Program-made: the position numbers and the translations under genes
From: Kryptolebias marmoratus
Lineage: Eukaryota; Chordata; Actinopteri; Cyprinodontiformes; Rivulidae
Reading direction: 5' to 3'
DNA length: 64,000 nucleotides
Assembly: GCF_001649575.2 (NCBI RefSeq)
Contig: NC_051445.1
Coordinates: forward strand, 6,637,931-6,701,930
In this document: positions 10,936 to 21,933 of the stretch, in pieces
Numbering within the stretch: position 1 is the stretch's first letter
Layout of the letters: every line of letters starts with the position of its first letter
The notes under the pieces: model-generated
Told to the model about the DNA's origin: nothing
Database searches by the model: none
What the model saw: the letters and a program-made list of their open reading frames with translations, nothing else

Positions 10936-13336
10936 GGGTAAAAATGGAAGCTGAACTGACCAATCAGTACTGACTCAGTATTAGCACATCTTATTTAACA
11001 AAGGAAGAAAGAGACTAAATCAAATGAGAAAAAGAAGTAAAAAAAAAACCCACATCTTGAAAAGAGTTCTCTCCCCCTTTCATCATTTCTGAAACCAGGT
11101 ATTCTGTAGAAATATCAAACTTTCCTGCTCCTCTGCACAACAGTTCGTGTTAACTCGAGGCCTGGCTATGCTTGAGGCTGGAGTGGAAGGTGTGCCCCAG
11201 CTCAGGTGCGCTGCTAGCAGACGCAGGGTGCTGACAGGATGGGTTAGTCTTCTGGCTAGATTGAACTTGACAGTAGTGAAGCTTGCAGGGCCCAGTTGGC
11301 AGGTTGGGTGCTAAGGGCCTTACAGTGAACCTAAAGCTCACAGGACTCCAAGGGGAGAAAAGTGCGCAGAACAGCATTGAGTCACATCTCAAGTCGAACA
11401 GAATGAACTGCTGGTCAATCAGCGTCACTCCCCGTTGCTTTGCAGTTTAATGATGACAATAAAAGACAGCTTCGCAGGTTGTGTGTTCTCAGTTTTAGAA
11501 TAAGAAATAAACATTTGACATTTTCAAAATATTGTTAACATGACATCCTCTGCCTAATAATAATAATCTTATTTCCATACAACATTTAAAAACAAATTCC
11601 TTAAAAAGGAAAAAGAAATACCTTGATTTTTAAAACTACACACTAAAAGGTAGTTTAGGAGCAGTGCACTACTTCGGGAGAGGCTGAAATGCCATTGGTT
11701 AAGATAATGTAAGGGAGAGATGTAAAGTTCAGTGAAGGAGAGCCTAATGCCTTTTTAAGGTGAGCCATTTTAGCACGCAACTGCATTTGTATATGTCTGT
11801 GTATTTACCCGCGAAGGGAGGGAGGTGACCTTTCCATGTGGAGATGGTGTCTGCATGGAAATGCTGCTTGCTGCATCCTAATGGCCACCCAGGGCCACCT
11901 TGCCTCCACGGCCGTCGTGATATTTGCCTAAACGCTGGCTGGGTAAAAGGTTTTATTTTTTTTATTATTTTTTTTTTTACTCCTACACCTCCCAGAAATA
12001 TTTACGGAATTTCTGGTGATCAGGGGTTCTCGGGGAAAAAAGCAGTGTGTGATGTTTTGTAACATTTTTAAATCGCTTTTAACAATAATAATAGGAGTTT
12101 ATTTTGTGATATGGTAGTTTATTACAAATACATTTCAGTTGTAGATGTTTTTTAAGTTAAAAAATGTTTTATTAAAACTAAAGAACATATCTTTTCAGTG
12201 TGCAACTTTGGAAAGTTGTGCACTTCTTTTCAAATAAAAGCCTGTCAAACACACTCAACAGAATAAGACTGACACAGTATCATTAGTGATGCTGCTCTCA
12301 GTGAGGGTTAAGGCAGAGGTCTTCCAGTCAACATGGCTGCCTGCTTCGTGCTTCTCTCTGGATCATTAGGAAAATGAACGACTGGAGGGTTGTGTGTGAG
12401 TGTGTGTGTCTGCATGTTTCTGTGCCGATGGGCTTCGGACAGCCTGATTACTCTGCTCTGTCTCCTACTTACCTACCGGCCCACTGACTTACCTTCAGCA
12501 TACTAACTCCCTCCACTTTTCAAAACATACAACACTTACACACAAACACACATTGGATGGAATCTGGATGCTGGCATTTTTTTTTTTTTTTGGTCTAGAT
12601 TAATCTCCGCAGAACTTCTGAATGTATCAAATCTTGACACATGATTCTGGGCCAGCAAATCTATTCCTGAGGGTCTCTGTGCACCTCGCAAAACCCTTTA
12701 CTACCACAAGTCATTCTCTTCAGTTTTATGTCTTTATCCCCAATTGTATACTTGGAGGCAAATGGCACACATGCATTTTAAAAGCACATCAGTGTCTGGG
12801 GCAAAAACTCTGAAAGGTGGAAAAAATTGCCGGATCAACGATTGATGTCAGAGGAACAACTCTGCGCATGGGGCTGGGGATTTTTCTCTTCTGCAAGGGC
12901 ATATGTGTGAGCTGTCCCCATTAACAAGCTGAGGAGGTAATGTTTGTGGGTGGACACAGTGTGCATGTCTGTGTGTGTGTCTGTGTGTATGCAGGGGGGG
13001 GGCTGTGTGTTGTCGAGCCTACATCACAATATCCCAGCTTGACCAACAAGAAATAAAGACAATGTTAGTGTTCAAGCTAACATTGCTTGTCTCTGCTAAA
13101 TTTCTGGGTTTATGGTTTTAGTCACTTTTAAAAACACTGAAATGTTTTAGAAATGTTGGAAACATATACACAGATGTACACTAATTAGTGTATACCTGTA
13201 TTTTTGCCCACACTTTGCTTTACACAAACTCCTTTAGAGGTGCTGCATCCCTGTTGTCAAGAACATAAGGGGCTTGTACAAAACAAGACTTTATTTTAAT
13301 TTATGTATACAGATTTTTGCAGTATGAGTTAAAATT

Positions 13337-13338
<2 letters not shown>
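10936..13338. other. Unique non-coding stretch with homopolymer runs
   Basis: No gene is recognisable. About 11150-11450 and 11640-11940 are unique and moderately GC-balanced. T-rich runs lie at about 11949-11974 and 12577-12591 (15 T). A TG-rich low-complexity patch lies at 12940-13010. Frames of 60-90 codons lack splice context and appear to be chance. Confidence 0.55.

Positions 13339-13395
<57 letters not shown>
13339..13395. repeat. (TA)n microsatellite
   Basis: An uninterrupted tract of about 27 TA units. Confidence 0.97.
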
Positions 13396-13398
<3 letters not shown>

Positions 13399-13607
13399 CA
13401 GAAAAATATCAGCATCATTTTTTATGACACACCATTAACTTGTTTTGTGTTGTCTCCTGTCAGGACATGGCATGTCTGCTGCCTGCACTCTTTGTTTAGA
13501 AAGTCCAAACAAATGCTGAAATGTTTAACTTGTGCTAGTTTTAGTTGTAATTCCTTACAGTAACTGTAGATGTATATATGCCAATATCAGCTTAAATTAT
13601 GTTCTTT
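13396..13607. other. Short AT-rich gap
   Basis: AT-rich sequence between the TA microsatellite and the next interspersed repeat; nothing recognisable. Confidence 0.6.
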
Positions 13608-13862
13608 GTCTTTCAGCTGCTCCCTTGTAAGGGGTCGCCACAGAGGATCATCTTCCTCCACTGAAGTCCAATTCCCACCAGCACCCTGCTGGTTAACAGC
13701 AGCAGAGGCGATCGATGTTAATCCGGGCCGATCTGGTAAGTTGTATGATCTGGTAGGGCAGTTGTGGATTCAAATACTTGTTTTAGGCCGGATGCCTTTC
13801 CTAACACAACCCTCACTATTTTTCTGGGCTTGGAACTGGCAGCAGAAGTACACAGAAGGTAC
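13608..13862 (+). repeat. Teleost interspersed repeat fragment (GGGGTCGCCACAG family)
   Basis: The left part, TTTCAGCTGCTCCCTTGTAA then GGGGTCGCCACAGAGGATCA, and the right part, GGCCGGATGCCTTTCCTAAC followed by ACAACCCTC and GGGCTTGGAACTGGCA, match a very common teleost interspersed repeat as I remember it. The middle is shortened and diverged. The 125-codon frame across it is a repeat artefact. Whether the family is a LINE fragment or a non-autonomous DNA element I cannot tell. Confidence 0.65.
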
Positions 13863-15049
13863 AAATGAATACTATAGTTTTCTTTTTTATAAACTTCCCC
13901 CATTCTTTATGTTGCAACACAAACAAATTCACACCTTTACACATTAATTATGCAGTTAGAGAAAAAGCTGTAACGGTGGAAAGGAAGGAAGGTGAAAATG
14001 AGGAATTCAGTTTCGTGTTGAATATTCATAAAAGATCAGTTTTGATGCTTTTGGGCTTTATTTGTTCCAGGGTGGCACAGTCACTTCCTATTTGTAAACC
14101 TGTTTGGTACCAGGAAATGGATTAATCTGTTTCGGTAAGAGGAGAAAGGTGTCTTTACTGTAAGGCAGACATATGTGAGGCATCTGTCGCTTATTGTGGA
14201 AGATTCTCAAAGTGTGCCTTCATCTCCAGACCCACTCCAACCAAAACTGTATTTACAACTGATTGATTAATTATTTTTAGTGTGTTTATCATTGCTGGCA
14301 ACATAGAGATGTTCATTTTTTTCTGACAATCAAGGCAGAGCACCACTGAACAGCACTTTTGTTGCCCTTTTTAGTAACCTGTCATCATTTTTCTTGAAGC
14401 TTTGCAGTTTGTTTCACCTCCAAGATATTTGAGTGCACTTAAAGATAATTATTGCCAAATTATGCTTTGAATGAAGGAACAACTGTCCTTAAGCCTTCAG
14501 AGCTGGGCCTGTTCACTGCGATGCCTCCTTTATTGGCTTCATTCTGTTTGAAAGTGTCAGACTTTTTGTAGATGTTGCCTCAGTCTGATGCATGCCATAA
14601 TAATTGAAGTCATGAGCTGCGAATTGCTAAAGATTTATTAAAATGCACCTTAAGGAGGTTAGAAATGTCCGTTGGCAAGTCAAATTACCATTTCCCCTCT
14701 CTTTGAGTCTGTTTTTTTGTCAACCTCTCTTAAACTTCCTGCGCTCTCGGAAGAGGTCAGACACAGTCCTTTATTTGTGGAGGAGGATTTTCGTTTTCTG
14801 CAGAAAATTGCAAGGCATTTAGAGCTTAGATCGGAGAGGGTCAGGGACCTTTCTTTTAATTTCCCTTTATCTTCTCAACCATGCTGCATGACCTCAAGCA
14901 CATCATAGTACGGATGTCTGGCATGTCTCTCTGCATGCTGTTTATTTTCATACCCGTTTTGCCCTCCCTTTTGAGTTATTTATTTTTTGACAAACTTGAA
15001 GATAGTCTTGTAAGTTTTATTATGATTCTTCTAGCTGTAGGAGCAGTTT
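13863..15049. other. Unique stretch with a possible conserved block
   Basis: About 14480-14930 is unique and non-repetitive, with CATAATAATTGAAG and motifs such as AAGATTTATTAAAATGCACC. A 78-codon frame (14672-14908) covers part of it but has no clear splice sites. No gene is called. The rest is AT-rich. Confidence 0.35.
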
Positions 15050-15611
15050 AAATTCCATATTTACATTAGACTTTTATCGCCCGCTGCTATAAAGGGAATA
15101 CAGACAGTAACGTTTTGTGTACTTCCCTTTTACCAAAATATATCTTATAAACCACTGTACAAATTTGATGTAGATGTGCATCAGATGTAATCATTTGATT
15201 CACATGTACAACTGATTAACTTCTGGAGTCAGCCCAATTCAACATGGCTGCCATAACCAATCTACCTTACAAAATACAAAAATAGCTATAACTCAGTGAA
15301 TTTTACAGATATTAAACTAAGCTTTGGTGTGTAGTAGTACCTGAAACTGATCCCCACCATGTACTCTGAGCGCTGTCAGAATGTGCAAAAAAATTGTTTA
15401 AATTTTTGCCCTTAACTATTGGGAGTTAACTTTGTCTGTCTGTTAACAAAATGTCTCAAAAACCACTGGATGAATTTTAATGAAACTTTCAGGAAATATT
15501 AATTTGATTTAGATCTAAAAATTATTAACTTTTAGAGCCAACCCCATTAAAGATGGCCACCACAGCCAACTGACCTTAAAAACAGAAAAATGGCTAAAAC
15601 AGTTAACATAT
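15050..15611 (+). repeat. R-family repeat, copy D, left part
   Basis: This copy contains two tandem units: ACCACTG and its following sequence occur at 15151 and again at 15462, a period of 311 bp. Both units carry the 'CTGATTAACTTCTGGAG'-type, 'ATGGC(T/C)GCC'-type and 'ACAG...ATATTAAACTAA'-type landmarks. Near 15075-15105 a short piece, TTATCGCCCGCTGC, is an inverted version of the family terminus. The copy is interrupted by a SINE and resumes at 15921. Confidence 0.75.
15604..15611. repeat. SINE target-site duplication, left copy
   Basis: TAACATAT directly precedes the inserted SINE and is repeated exactly directly after it. Confidence 0.85.
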
Positions 15612-15920
15612 GGTAAATGGTAAATGGCTTGCACTTATATAGCGCTTTATCTAGTCCAAGGACCCCAAAGCGCTTTACACTACAATCATTCACCCATTCA
15701 TCCACACATTCACATACTGATGGTGGTAAGCTACAATGTAGCCACAGCTGCCCTGGGGCGGGCTGACAGAAGTGAGGCTGCCATCACACCGGCGCCACCG
15801 AGCCCTCTGACCACCACCAGTAGGCAAGGCGGGTGAAGTGTCTTGCCCAAGGACACAACGGCTGAGACAGCCGGAGCAGGGGCTTGAACCAGCAACCCTC
15901 CGATTACAGGACAAACCCTG
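15612..15920 (-). mobile_element. tRNA-derived SINE, 5'-truncated, inserted in R copy D
   Basis: On the minus strand the element begins near a tRNA-like region with a B-box-like GGTTCAAGCCCC (15879-15890 on the plus strand) and continues with 'CCTTGGGCAAGACACTTCAC', 'GGTGGTGGTCAGAGGG' and 'AAAGCGCTTTGGGGTCCTT'. It ends in a short tail repeat, CCATTTACCATTTACC. It matches a SINE that is abundant in teleosts as I remember it. The start is truncated before or within the A box. An 8-bp direct repeat (TAACATAT) flanks it, as expected from LINE-driven target-primed insertion. Such elements are transcribed by RNA polymerase III; this truncated copy is probably dead. The 70- and 94-codon frames across it are artefacts. 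Confidence 0.88.
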
Positions 15921-15928
15921 TAACATAT
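15921..15928. repeat. SINE target-site duplication, right copy
   Basis: Exact repeat of TAACATAT, placed between the SINE and the resumed R sequence. Confidence 0.85.
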
Positions 15929-16140
15929 ATTGAACTAAACCTTGATGTGTCAGTAGCTGAGAGTCATTCATCACATATACTCTGAGTTTAACATTTCATG
16001 ATTTTACATTAGATTATGCATTAAGTTATTTTCAAGGTTTGACCAAAACGTCTATAATGCCGTCATTAGCAGGACAAGATGATCTCAGTCTAAAATACTG
16101 GCATGAAAGGCAGCAGGCAATATGCATTCCTTCAAAAAAA
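15921..16140 (+). repeat. R-family repeat, copy D, right part
   Basis: It continues the R unit after the SINE: 'ATTGAACTAAACC', 'GTAGCTGAGAGTCATTCATC', 'GGTTTGACCAAAACG' and 'GGCATGAAAGGCAGCAGGCA', then the terminus 'ATATGCATTCCTTCAAA', whose hairpin's second arm is lost. Confidence 0.75.
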
Positions 16141-17725
16141 TTATTTAATTTGAATTAGCTTTGCAATTGGATGCTGAAATTAGTGGTGAGTTGGGAAACA
16201 TTTATATCACAGCCACAATCTTCACTAAATATAACTGACTCTAGTTCAGTTTTCCCTTTCAAGTAATCACCTCTTCATGGTGTTCCGAGTCCTAATATAC
16301 AAACTTGTGTCTTTGGTCAAAGAAGAGTGACAGTAGTTTCTTATCAGTGACTTAACAACACAACAGCAGAGACTGAAGGACGAGGAGATTCTCCTTTCTG
16401 CTTTCTAAGAGGATGTTAGCACAAACATTTCTCCTGTAATCCGTAACTGAGACTCGCAAGCAGGGGACTGGAACTAATGAAGACAACTATTCAATTACAA
16501 GCTCAATTAATGCAAGTGCCTGGAAGCATGGATCACAGATGAGCCAAGCTGCTAGCCTTAGATGTTGTGGACTACAACTGGAGGCAAACAACACACAGAA
16601 ACTGAATTTCACCCTCGATCCTGTGGCTTAGCACTCATGGCTGTCTCCACTTTAAAATAGCTTATATGGGCTCATGAGAGGTACCTAAAAGTATGCCTTA
16701 AATCTGTGACTTTGTCCACTGTGTGGGGTCATAAGGACCTGCATTGACTGTGTCTACATGAGGGTCTTCAAGCTCTTCTTAAGTATTATTCTGTTATTGC
16801 TAGGTTCTCCAGAGGTTCATCTTTAGCTTCACTAAATTTGACCAAGCACAACAAAAAGTCCAATTTAGCCTGATTTATCTTTGATTCTTGCTTTGGCTCA
16901 TATTGATTTCATACAACTTGTTATGTTTTGTTTCTTCTCTGTTGTGTTTTTGGATAAATCCGTGTTGTTTACAGAGTGCGATGACCCGTGGGGCATCAAG
17001 ATTATTCTAAACCCTCTTTCTCACTGAGGTTTTGTGGAGTATCAATAGGAAGCCATGTTTGTTTGTAATTAAGGCCCTGCCACACCACAGATGGGACTTG
17101 GTTCAGACCTCTTGGCCCAATTAAACCAAGCTTTCCTACTTCAGTGTTTCATCTTTGTGATATACAGTATATAAATACATTCATTTGAAAAAAAAACAAA
17201 CAAAAAAAACAAACAAAACTTACGTAGTCTGTACATAGTTTACACTGGCTGATACATGATGCTTAGTCCCCATGATGCTAAGCATGTCTGATTTCTACAG
17301 ATCAGTACATCTTACTGTGAAGCACCTTGTTGCCGGAAGGGAAATGTTCTGCACTGATTAAAAATTAAACATGAAAAAAAGAATAAATAAATACTTAAAA
17401 AATAAGAGCTGTTGCAAAATAAAACTAATTATTTCCCAAGGATTTAAAAAAAATAGTTGAGTCACTGGGGAGTTGGTTTTAAATATTTAATTTTTCTGCC
17501 CCATGAGGATGTTTTCTTCCTTTACTTTCATTTTCATCTGTTTTATACACCTTTAGCTTTTTTGTTGTGCCACATTAGTCTTTTTGTTGCATTATATTGT
17601 ATCTCTTTCTCTAATTCCTTTAGTGCAGCTTACTGAAAGGATGAAAATTCCTCTACATACATTAATTGGATCTGGAGATGTTAATGGTAATTAATAAACG
17701 TGATTATAAGTAATAAAGTCCTTTT
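16141..17725. other. Unique non-coding stretch
   Basis: No gene, element or strong motif is recognisable over about 1.6 kb. Composition is AT-rich with A-runs near 17190-17215 and 17370-17460. Confidence 0.6.
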
Positions 17726-17985
17726 CAAATTAAATCAAATCAAATTTATTTAAATAACACAGTTAAAAACAACTGCAGTTGGCCAAAGTGCTGCACACAA
17801 AAAGAACAAATTACAACAATTAAAAACAAACAAACAAACAAACAAAAAAAACCCACAAATGGGTCAAAACAAAAACCATAAAAATAGTCCATTCCCCAAC
17901 TCTCATGCTGTATTAAAAGCCAGTGAGTACAAACGTATTTTAAGAAGAGTCTTATTAAAGATGTGAATTTTCCAGTATTAGTATA
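17726..17985 (+). repeat. Teleost interspersed repeat (AAATCAAATCAAATTTATTT type)
   Basis: The start, AATCAAATCAAATTTATTT, followed by AACTGCAGTTGGCCAAAGTG and later 'TCTCATGCTGTATTAAAAGC' and 'CAGTGAGTACAAACG', matches a common teleost repeat as I recall it. An (AAAC)n tract (17825-17846) lies inside. It lies about 85 bp upstream of the LINE fragment. Confidence 0.6.
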
Positions 17986-18069
17986 TTTAGTTTAACATGA
18001 CTCAGTGTCAAATAATTTCAGATTGTCGATCTGTTTTCTGCCACTAATCTGTGGTTGGGTTGCGGATGC

Positions 18070-18472
18070 AAAAAAACAGAAGGGAAACTCAGACATCCCT
18101 CTTTTCACTGATACTCTCCAGTTCCTTCTGGGGTATCCCAAGGTGTTCCCAGGCCAGAGAGAATACATAATCCCTCCAGCAAGTTATGGGTCTGCCGCAG
18201 GGTCTCCTCTCAGTGGGATGTGCCTGGAAAACTTCCAGAGGCAGCAAGAAAGCATCCACCTCAGCTGAGTCTTTTTGATGCAGAGGTGCAGCGGGTTTAC
18301 TCCAAGCTTCCCCAGGATGAAGCTTGTTTCATCCGCTTGTATCCAGGATCTCATTCTTTTTGTCATAATTAACACCTAATGACCATAAGTGAGATTTGGA
18401 ACATAGCTGGACCATTAAATTGAGAGCTTTGCCTTTTGACTTAGCTCCTTCATCACCACAGCATTATTACAG
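18070..18472 (-). mobile_element. RTE/Rex3-like LINE fragment, antisense part
   Basis: On the minus strand this corresponds to the region after the reverse-transcriptase core of a common fish LINE: landmarks on the plus strand are 'TATCCCAAGGTGTTCCCAGG', 'CTCTCAGTGGGATGTGCCTG', 'CGCTTGTATCCAGGATCTCA' and 'GAGAGCTTTGCCTTTTGACT'. In intact elements it encodes the C-terminal part of the polymerase protein; here stops and small deletions break it. The 87-codon plus frame over its left half is noise. The family name rests on memory of teleost LINEs; RTE clade is probable and Rex3 less certain. Confidence 0.7.
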
Positions 18473-18640
18473 ATGAGGCTGGGATTAGAGTCAACTCCTG
18501 TAAGTCTAATCGGGATTCTCAACTGGAAAAAAGTGTAATGCTTTTACCTTGTTGGGCGTGACTTGCTGGACCAAGTGGAGGAGTTCAGGTATCAAGGACA
18601 GGGAGTTAGGATGAAAGATGTTCTCAGATCATGTTGTGTT
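18473..18640 (+). mobile_element. RTE/Rex3-like LINE fragment, inverted 5' part
   Basis: From the junction at about 18472/18473 the orientation flips. 'GAGGCTGGGATTAGAGTC', 'TCAACTGGAAAAAAGTGTAA' and 'CAAGTGGAGGAGTTCAGGTA' belong to the LINE sequence immediately upstream of the neighbouring antisense part, but in sense on the plus strand. The short word ACAG lies at the junction. This arrangement fits a 5' inversion made during insertion (twin priming). The fragment is dead. Confidence 0.65.
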
Positions 18641-18804
18641 AAATTGAAATGGTTTAATTTAGAAAATTTCAGGATCTGATATTTTAACATATTTGACTTC
18701 TAGTGGGTGATTCTTATAGGTTTCAAACAGTAAATGGTTTCTGTAGCTTCTCAAATATTGTACAATTTTTCCCATCTAAATAAATATTTTTGACTCTTTT
18801 GGCT
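18641..18804. other. AT-rich gap
   Basis: Nothing recognisable between the LINE debris and the telomere-like motif. Confidence 0.6.
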
Positions 18805-18822
18805 CTAACCCTAACCCTAACC
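18805..18822. repeat. Interstitial telomere-like motif, three units
   Basis: CTAACCCTAACCCTAACC is three perfect units of the vertebrate telomere repeat in C-rich orientation. Confidence 0.9.
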
Positions 18823-21818
18823 AAAATGATCACTTTTTTTCTTGGCCTTTGTTCTTTGTTGTAAGTTTGTTCCTTTGCGTGTGCTTCTGCAAGTGTTTAA
18901 TGAAGTCTTTGGTGTTAAAGCCAACCAACACGCACTGTGTTCTTCAAAACACTCATCACATTCTTGGCAGTCTGACATTTTACTTCTCCTCGACTTTAAC
19001 ATAAAAAACATAGCTGAGATAATGATGGCAGGCTGGTGCTGCAGCTTCTGTTTCAACTTGACATGTTGTTACTTTCAGTTGTCCCTACACACACAAAGGG
19101 TCACAGTTGACATATTTATACATGTGTATGTAAGATAATATTGCTCTCTACTTTTTTAAAAGTTTGTATCATTTATAGATTTTTTAAAAACTGAATTGTT
19201 TAATGCCTTTTGCTTGCATTAAACTGATTTTGGTACTGAATGTATGAGCAGAACGCAAACTTCTGTATGACCAGGAGTGGTCCGGCACAACTCAAGGCAT
19301 TCGTATGTTAGAGGCACCCAAAACAAGGTTTCCCCTGTGAGTTGACAGAAGCAGCTAAGCCAGTAAACAACGATGACAGTAATCATATGTGTTTGTGGTG
19401 CTATGCTTCATCACCTGTCCAGCACCAAGGCTTGTTAAAGGACAAATGACTCTTAATAAAGCATATTCTTTCCCCTCATCTCTCTTGTTTTCTTCTTTCT
19501 GTCCCTCCTGTCAGTGTTCCTTTGCTCCCTGCAGCTCTGCCCCCACCTGCGGAGGCCAGGTTGCCAGGCCGTGGGGCGGTGGGATTGGCCAGCTCCACGC
19601 TGAGATTGATTACCCCTCTAATCTTAGGACTGCCAGTGTGTCTCCAGGGTGAAAACTCTGGCTTGTATCCCCCCTCCTCTTTTGCCCCAACACCCACCTC
19701 GCCTCTGTCTCTGTGCCTCCCTTCTCCTTCTTCCTCCAGACCCTTCATCCCTGTGTCCCTGTGCTGCCAGAGGCACTGAGGGATGACACTAAGTCACAGC
19801 TCCAGACAGGGCCACTTCCTTGCAGAGCCTGCCTTGTTCGCCATATGTCACGGCAAATGGGGCTCCTGTAGACTCTGGCGTGGACATTGGGAGGATCAGG
19901 GATGAGGGCTGGAGGCCGCATGAACGGGGCGGTAGAAATGAAGAGAACAAGTCAGTTCAGCTTTGATGGAATGATCATTAGAAATGAAAGTGCTTTTGTT
20001 GAGAGCTGACTAAATGGAGGAAAAACTAAAACTTTGTATAGAATTTAGACTCATAACAATATTTTTTCATGGGTGTTGATGTGCTTTGATTCTCTAGTAT
20101 GTTCACACGTGGTTTGTTGAGGGGTGTAGGTGATAAAATAAAACCCTTTTACTATGTATTGTCACAGCATTAAGGATACAAGCTGCATGACAACTTGTAA
20201 GGTGACAATTGTTCTTGGTGACGGTATGACTTGTCATCCAGATGCTGGTGAAGTGAGCTGTCGTGGTGGCACTCCAGCTCCAACTAGAAGCCTTCCAGTA
20301 TGGCTTGGTGGTGACATTACCCTTCAGTGTGTCACGTTAGCAATCCCTTTCCCTTGTAAAGCTGAACTGATTCAGGATGAGGGTGGGAATGGGGTGGAAA
20401 CCCTTTGACAGTATAATTAGCACTGTAGATATTTTGCACTCGGAAGAAAGTGGAAATATGATGAATAAAAATCAGATTCTACAATTATAAGACTTAATTT
20501 GAAACAAGTAATGAATAACAGATGTGTGAAGTTGTGGCATGTAGTTGAATACTTGATATTGAAGTACATGTCACTAGTGATGTGTCTCTGCATGTTTCTA
20601 CTTCCACAGTATAGATGATACTGGGAAAAGAAAGATACAACAAATTACATGAATCTCAAAATAAATGCATAAGATCAAGTTGAAAAAAAATCACAATATT
20701 CATGTAATTTATAAAACAAATAATGTAACAGGAACTAGGTCTTTGTGGCATTGTAACATTTTCAATTACCACAACAAAACACCTATTTTCACTTGCAGTG
20801 AAACTGTAATCTTAAAGTACATGATGAGTAATGCTTAAAAAGCTGAGTTTATCTCATCCACATGAGTATCTCCCCATAAGCAAGGGCCAAACAAGGATCA
20901 GAAACTTCTTTGAAACACTTTTTCAGGTATTCACAAACACACTCTTGAGAAAGTCATAAAGGGCACTGTTTTCTAATTCACCTCTGCACCTGTTTATACT
21001 TTCTCCCCATTCCTCCTTTTTTCCTTGTCTGCGTCCGAGTCATAGAAAAAAAAAGAAGGAAAGAAAAACAGCGTGGGTGAATCTGAGCAGAGAAACATCC
21101 TCTGGGTCTTTTTCCTTTTTTAAAAGAACTCCTCCAGATCTCATGTTTAATTTATGAGGGAGGACTCAGGCGTGATACACTCTGGCATGACAGGCAGAGT
21201 CCATCTTTGTCTGGGAAACGTGGATTGGACCGGACCATGGGTGATATGCCAGGCTCCATCGGGGGCCCCGGGGTGCTGCAGACTGGTCAACAGCTGGGGG
21301 CGAGACCAACCTTTTCATTGGAACCAGAGCGTGGTTAATTAAACAAGTTCCCCTTGGTCAGAAAGCAGCTGGAGTCGGTTTACTCCATGTGCCAGTCAGT
21401 GCCAGGCTGGCTTGAAGGCACACTCCACCACACAAAGGGAGAGAAGATGACACACTGTTCTTCAATATAGGAACAAACATAATACAAAAACACATGAGAG
21501 GATGGAACTGTTTAGAAGTATTCAGTTGTCAAGATTCTGATTCTAAGAAGACGAGTGGGATGTTCTTCTTTGGCTCATCCACTTACTCTAGTAAGCATCA
21601 GTCCACAGCCCACACCCTTAAACTCAACTTCACAGCTTTATGGGTAAGTACACGATGAACAAATCTGATTTGTTTAGAGCTCTCCACATCTGCATATTTA
21701 CTGCACAGACAAACATACCAGCACAAACACATATATGGTCCAACACAGCCACAAACAAACTCAGACGATGCAAATCTTGTCAAGAGTGCAGATTAGGCAT
21801 CCTTGTCCGCCTTCACAG
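18823..21818. other. Unique stretch with several regulatory-looking blocks
   Basis: About 19510-19780 is GC-richer, unique, with GATTGATTACCCCTCTAATC. About 21130-21440 is a unique block with GGTTAATTAAAC. The 84-codon frame at 20154-20408 is unusually clean but has neither a plausible acceptor nor donor and is not called. AT-rich sequence fills 19800-21000. No gene is established. Confidence 0.4.
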
Positions 21819-21933
21819 CCTGGGATGTTGTGGTCAAACCTGGGGCGATTTCAGACGGAACGACAAACTGGCATTTGATTTGCTGATTGAAAGGATAGAA
21901 GAGATACGAGGCATTCAGAGTGTCAAATCAGTG
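21819..21933 (+). CDS. Candidate internal exon (115 nt)
   Basis: A pyrimidine-rich acceptor (CTTGTCCGCCTTCACAG, AG at 21817-21818) precedes an open segment ending in GTCAAATCAGTG and a GTAAGG donor (GT at 21934-21935). The translation includes GQTWGDFRRNDKLAFDLL and then IERIEEIRGIQSVKSV, which looks like a helical protein segment with acid/base alternation. It would complete a codon with its first base and end on a codon boundary. An alternative acceptor, GGCGATTTCAG, lies within it. I recognise no family. The frame is open further upstream too, so the left edge is uncertain. Confidence 0.2.

Noticed and set aside
15879..15890. tRNA-like B box as a separate tRNA gene
   Set aside because: It belongs to the SINE head; no cloverleaf can be drawn and the A box is missing.
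20154..20408. 84-codon frame with Cys and Gly content (MYCHSIKDTSCMTTCKV...)
   Set aside because: No acceptor or donor at the edges and no family recognised; the ordering of codons is not convincingly coding.
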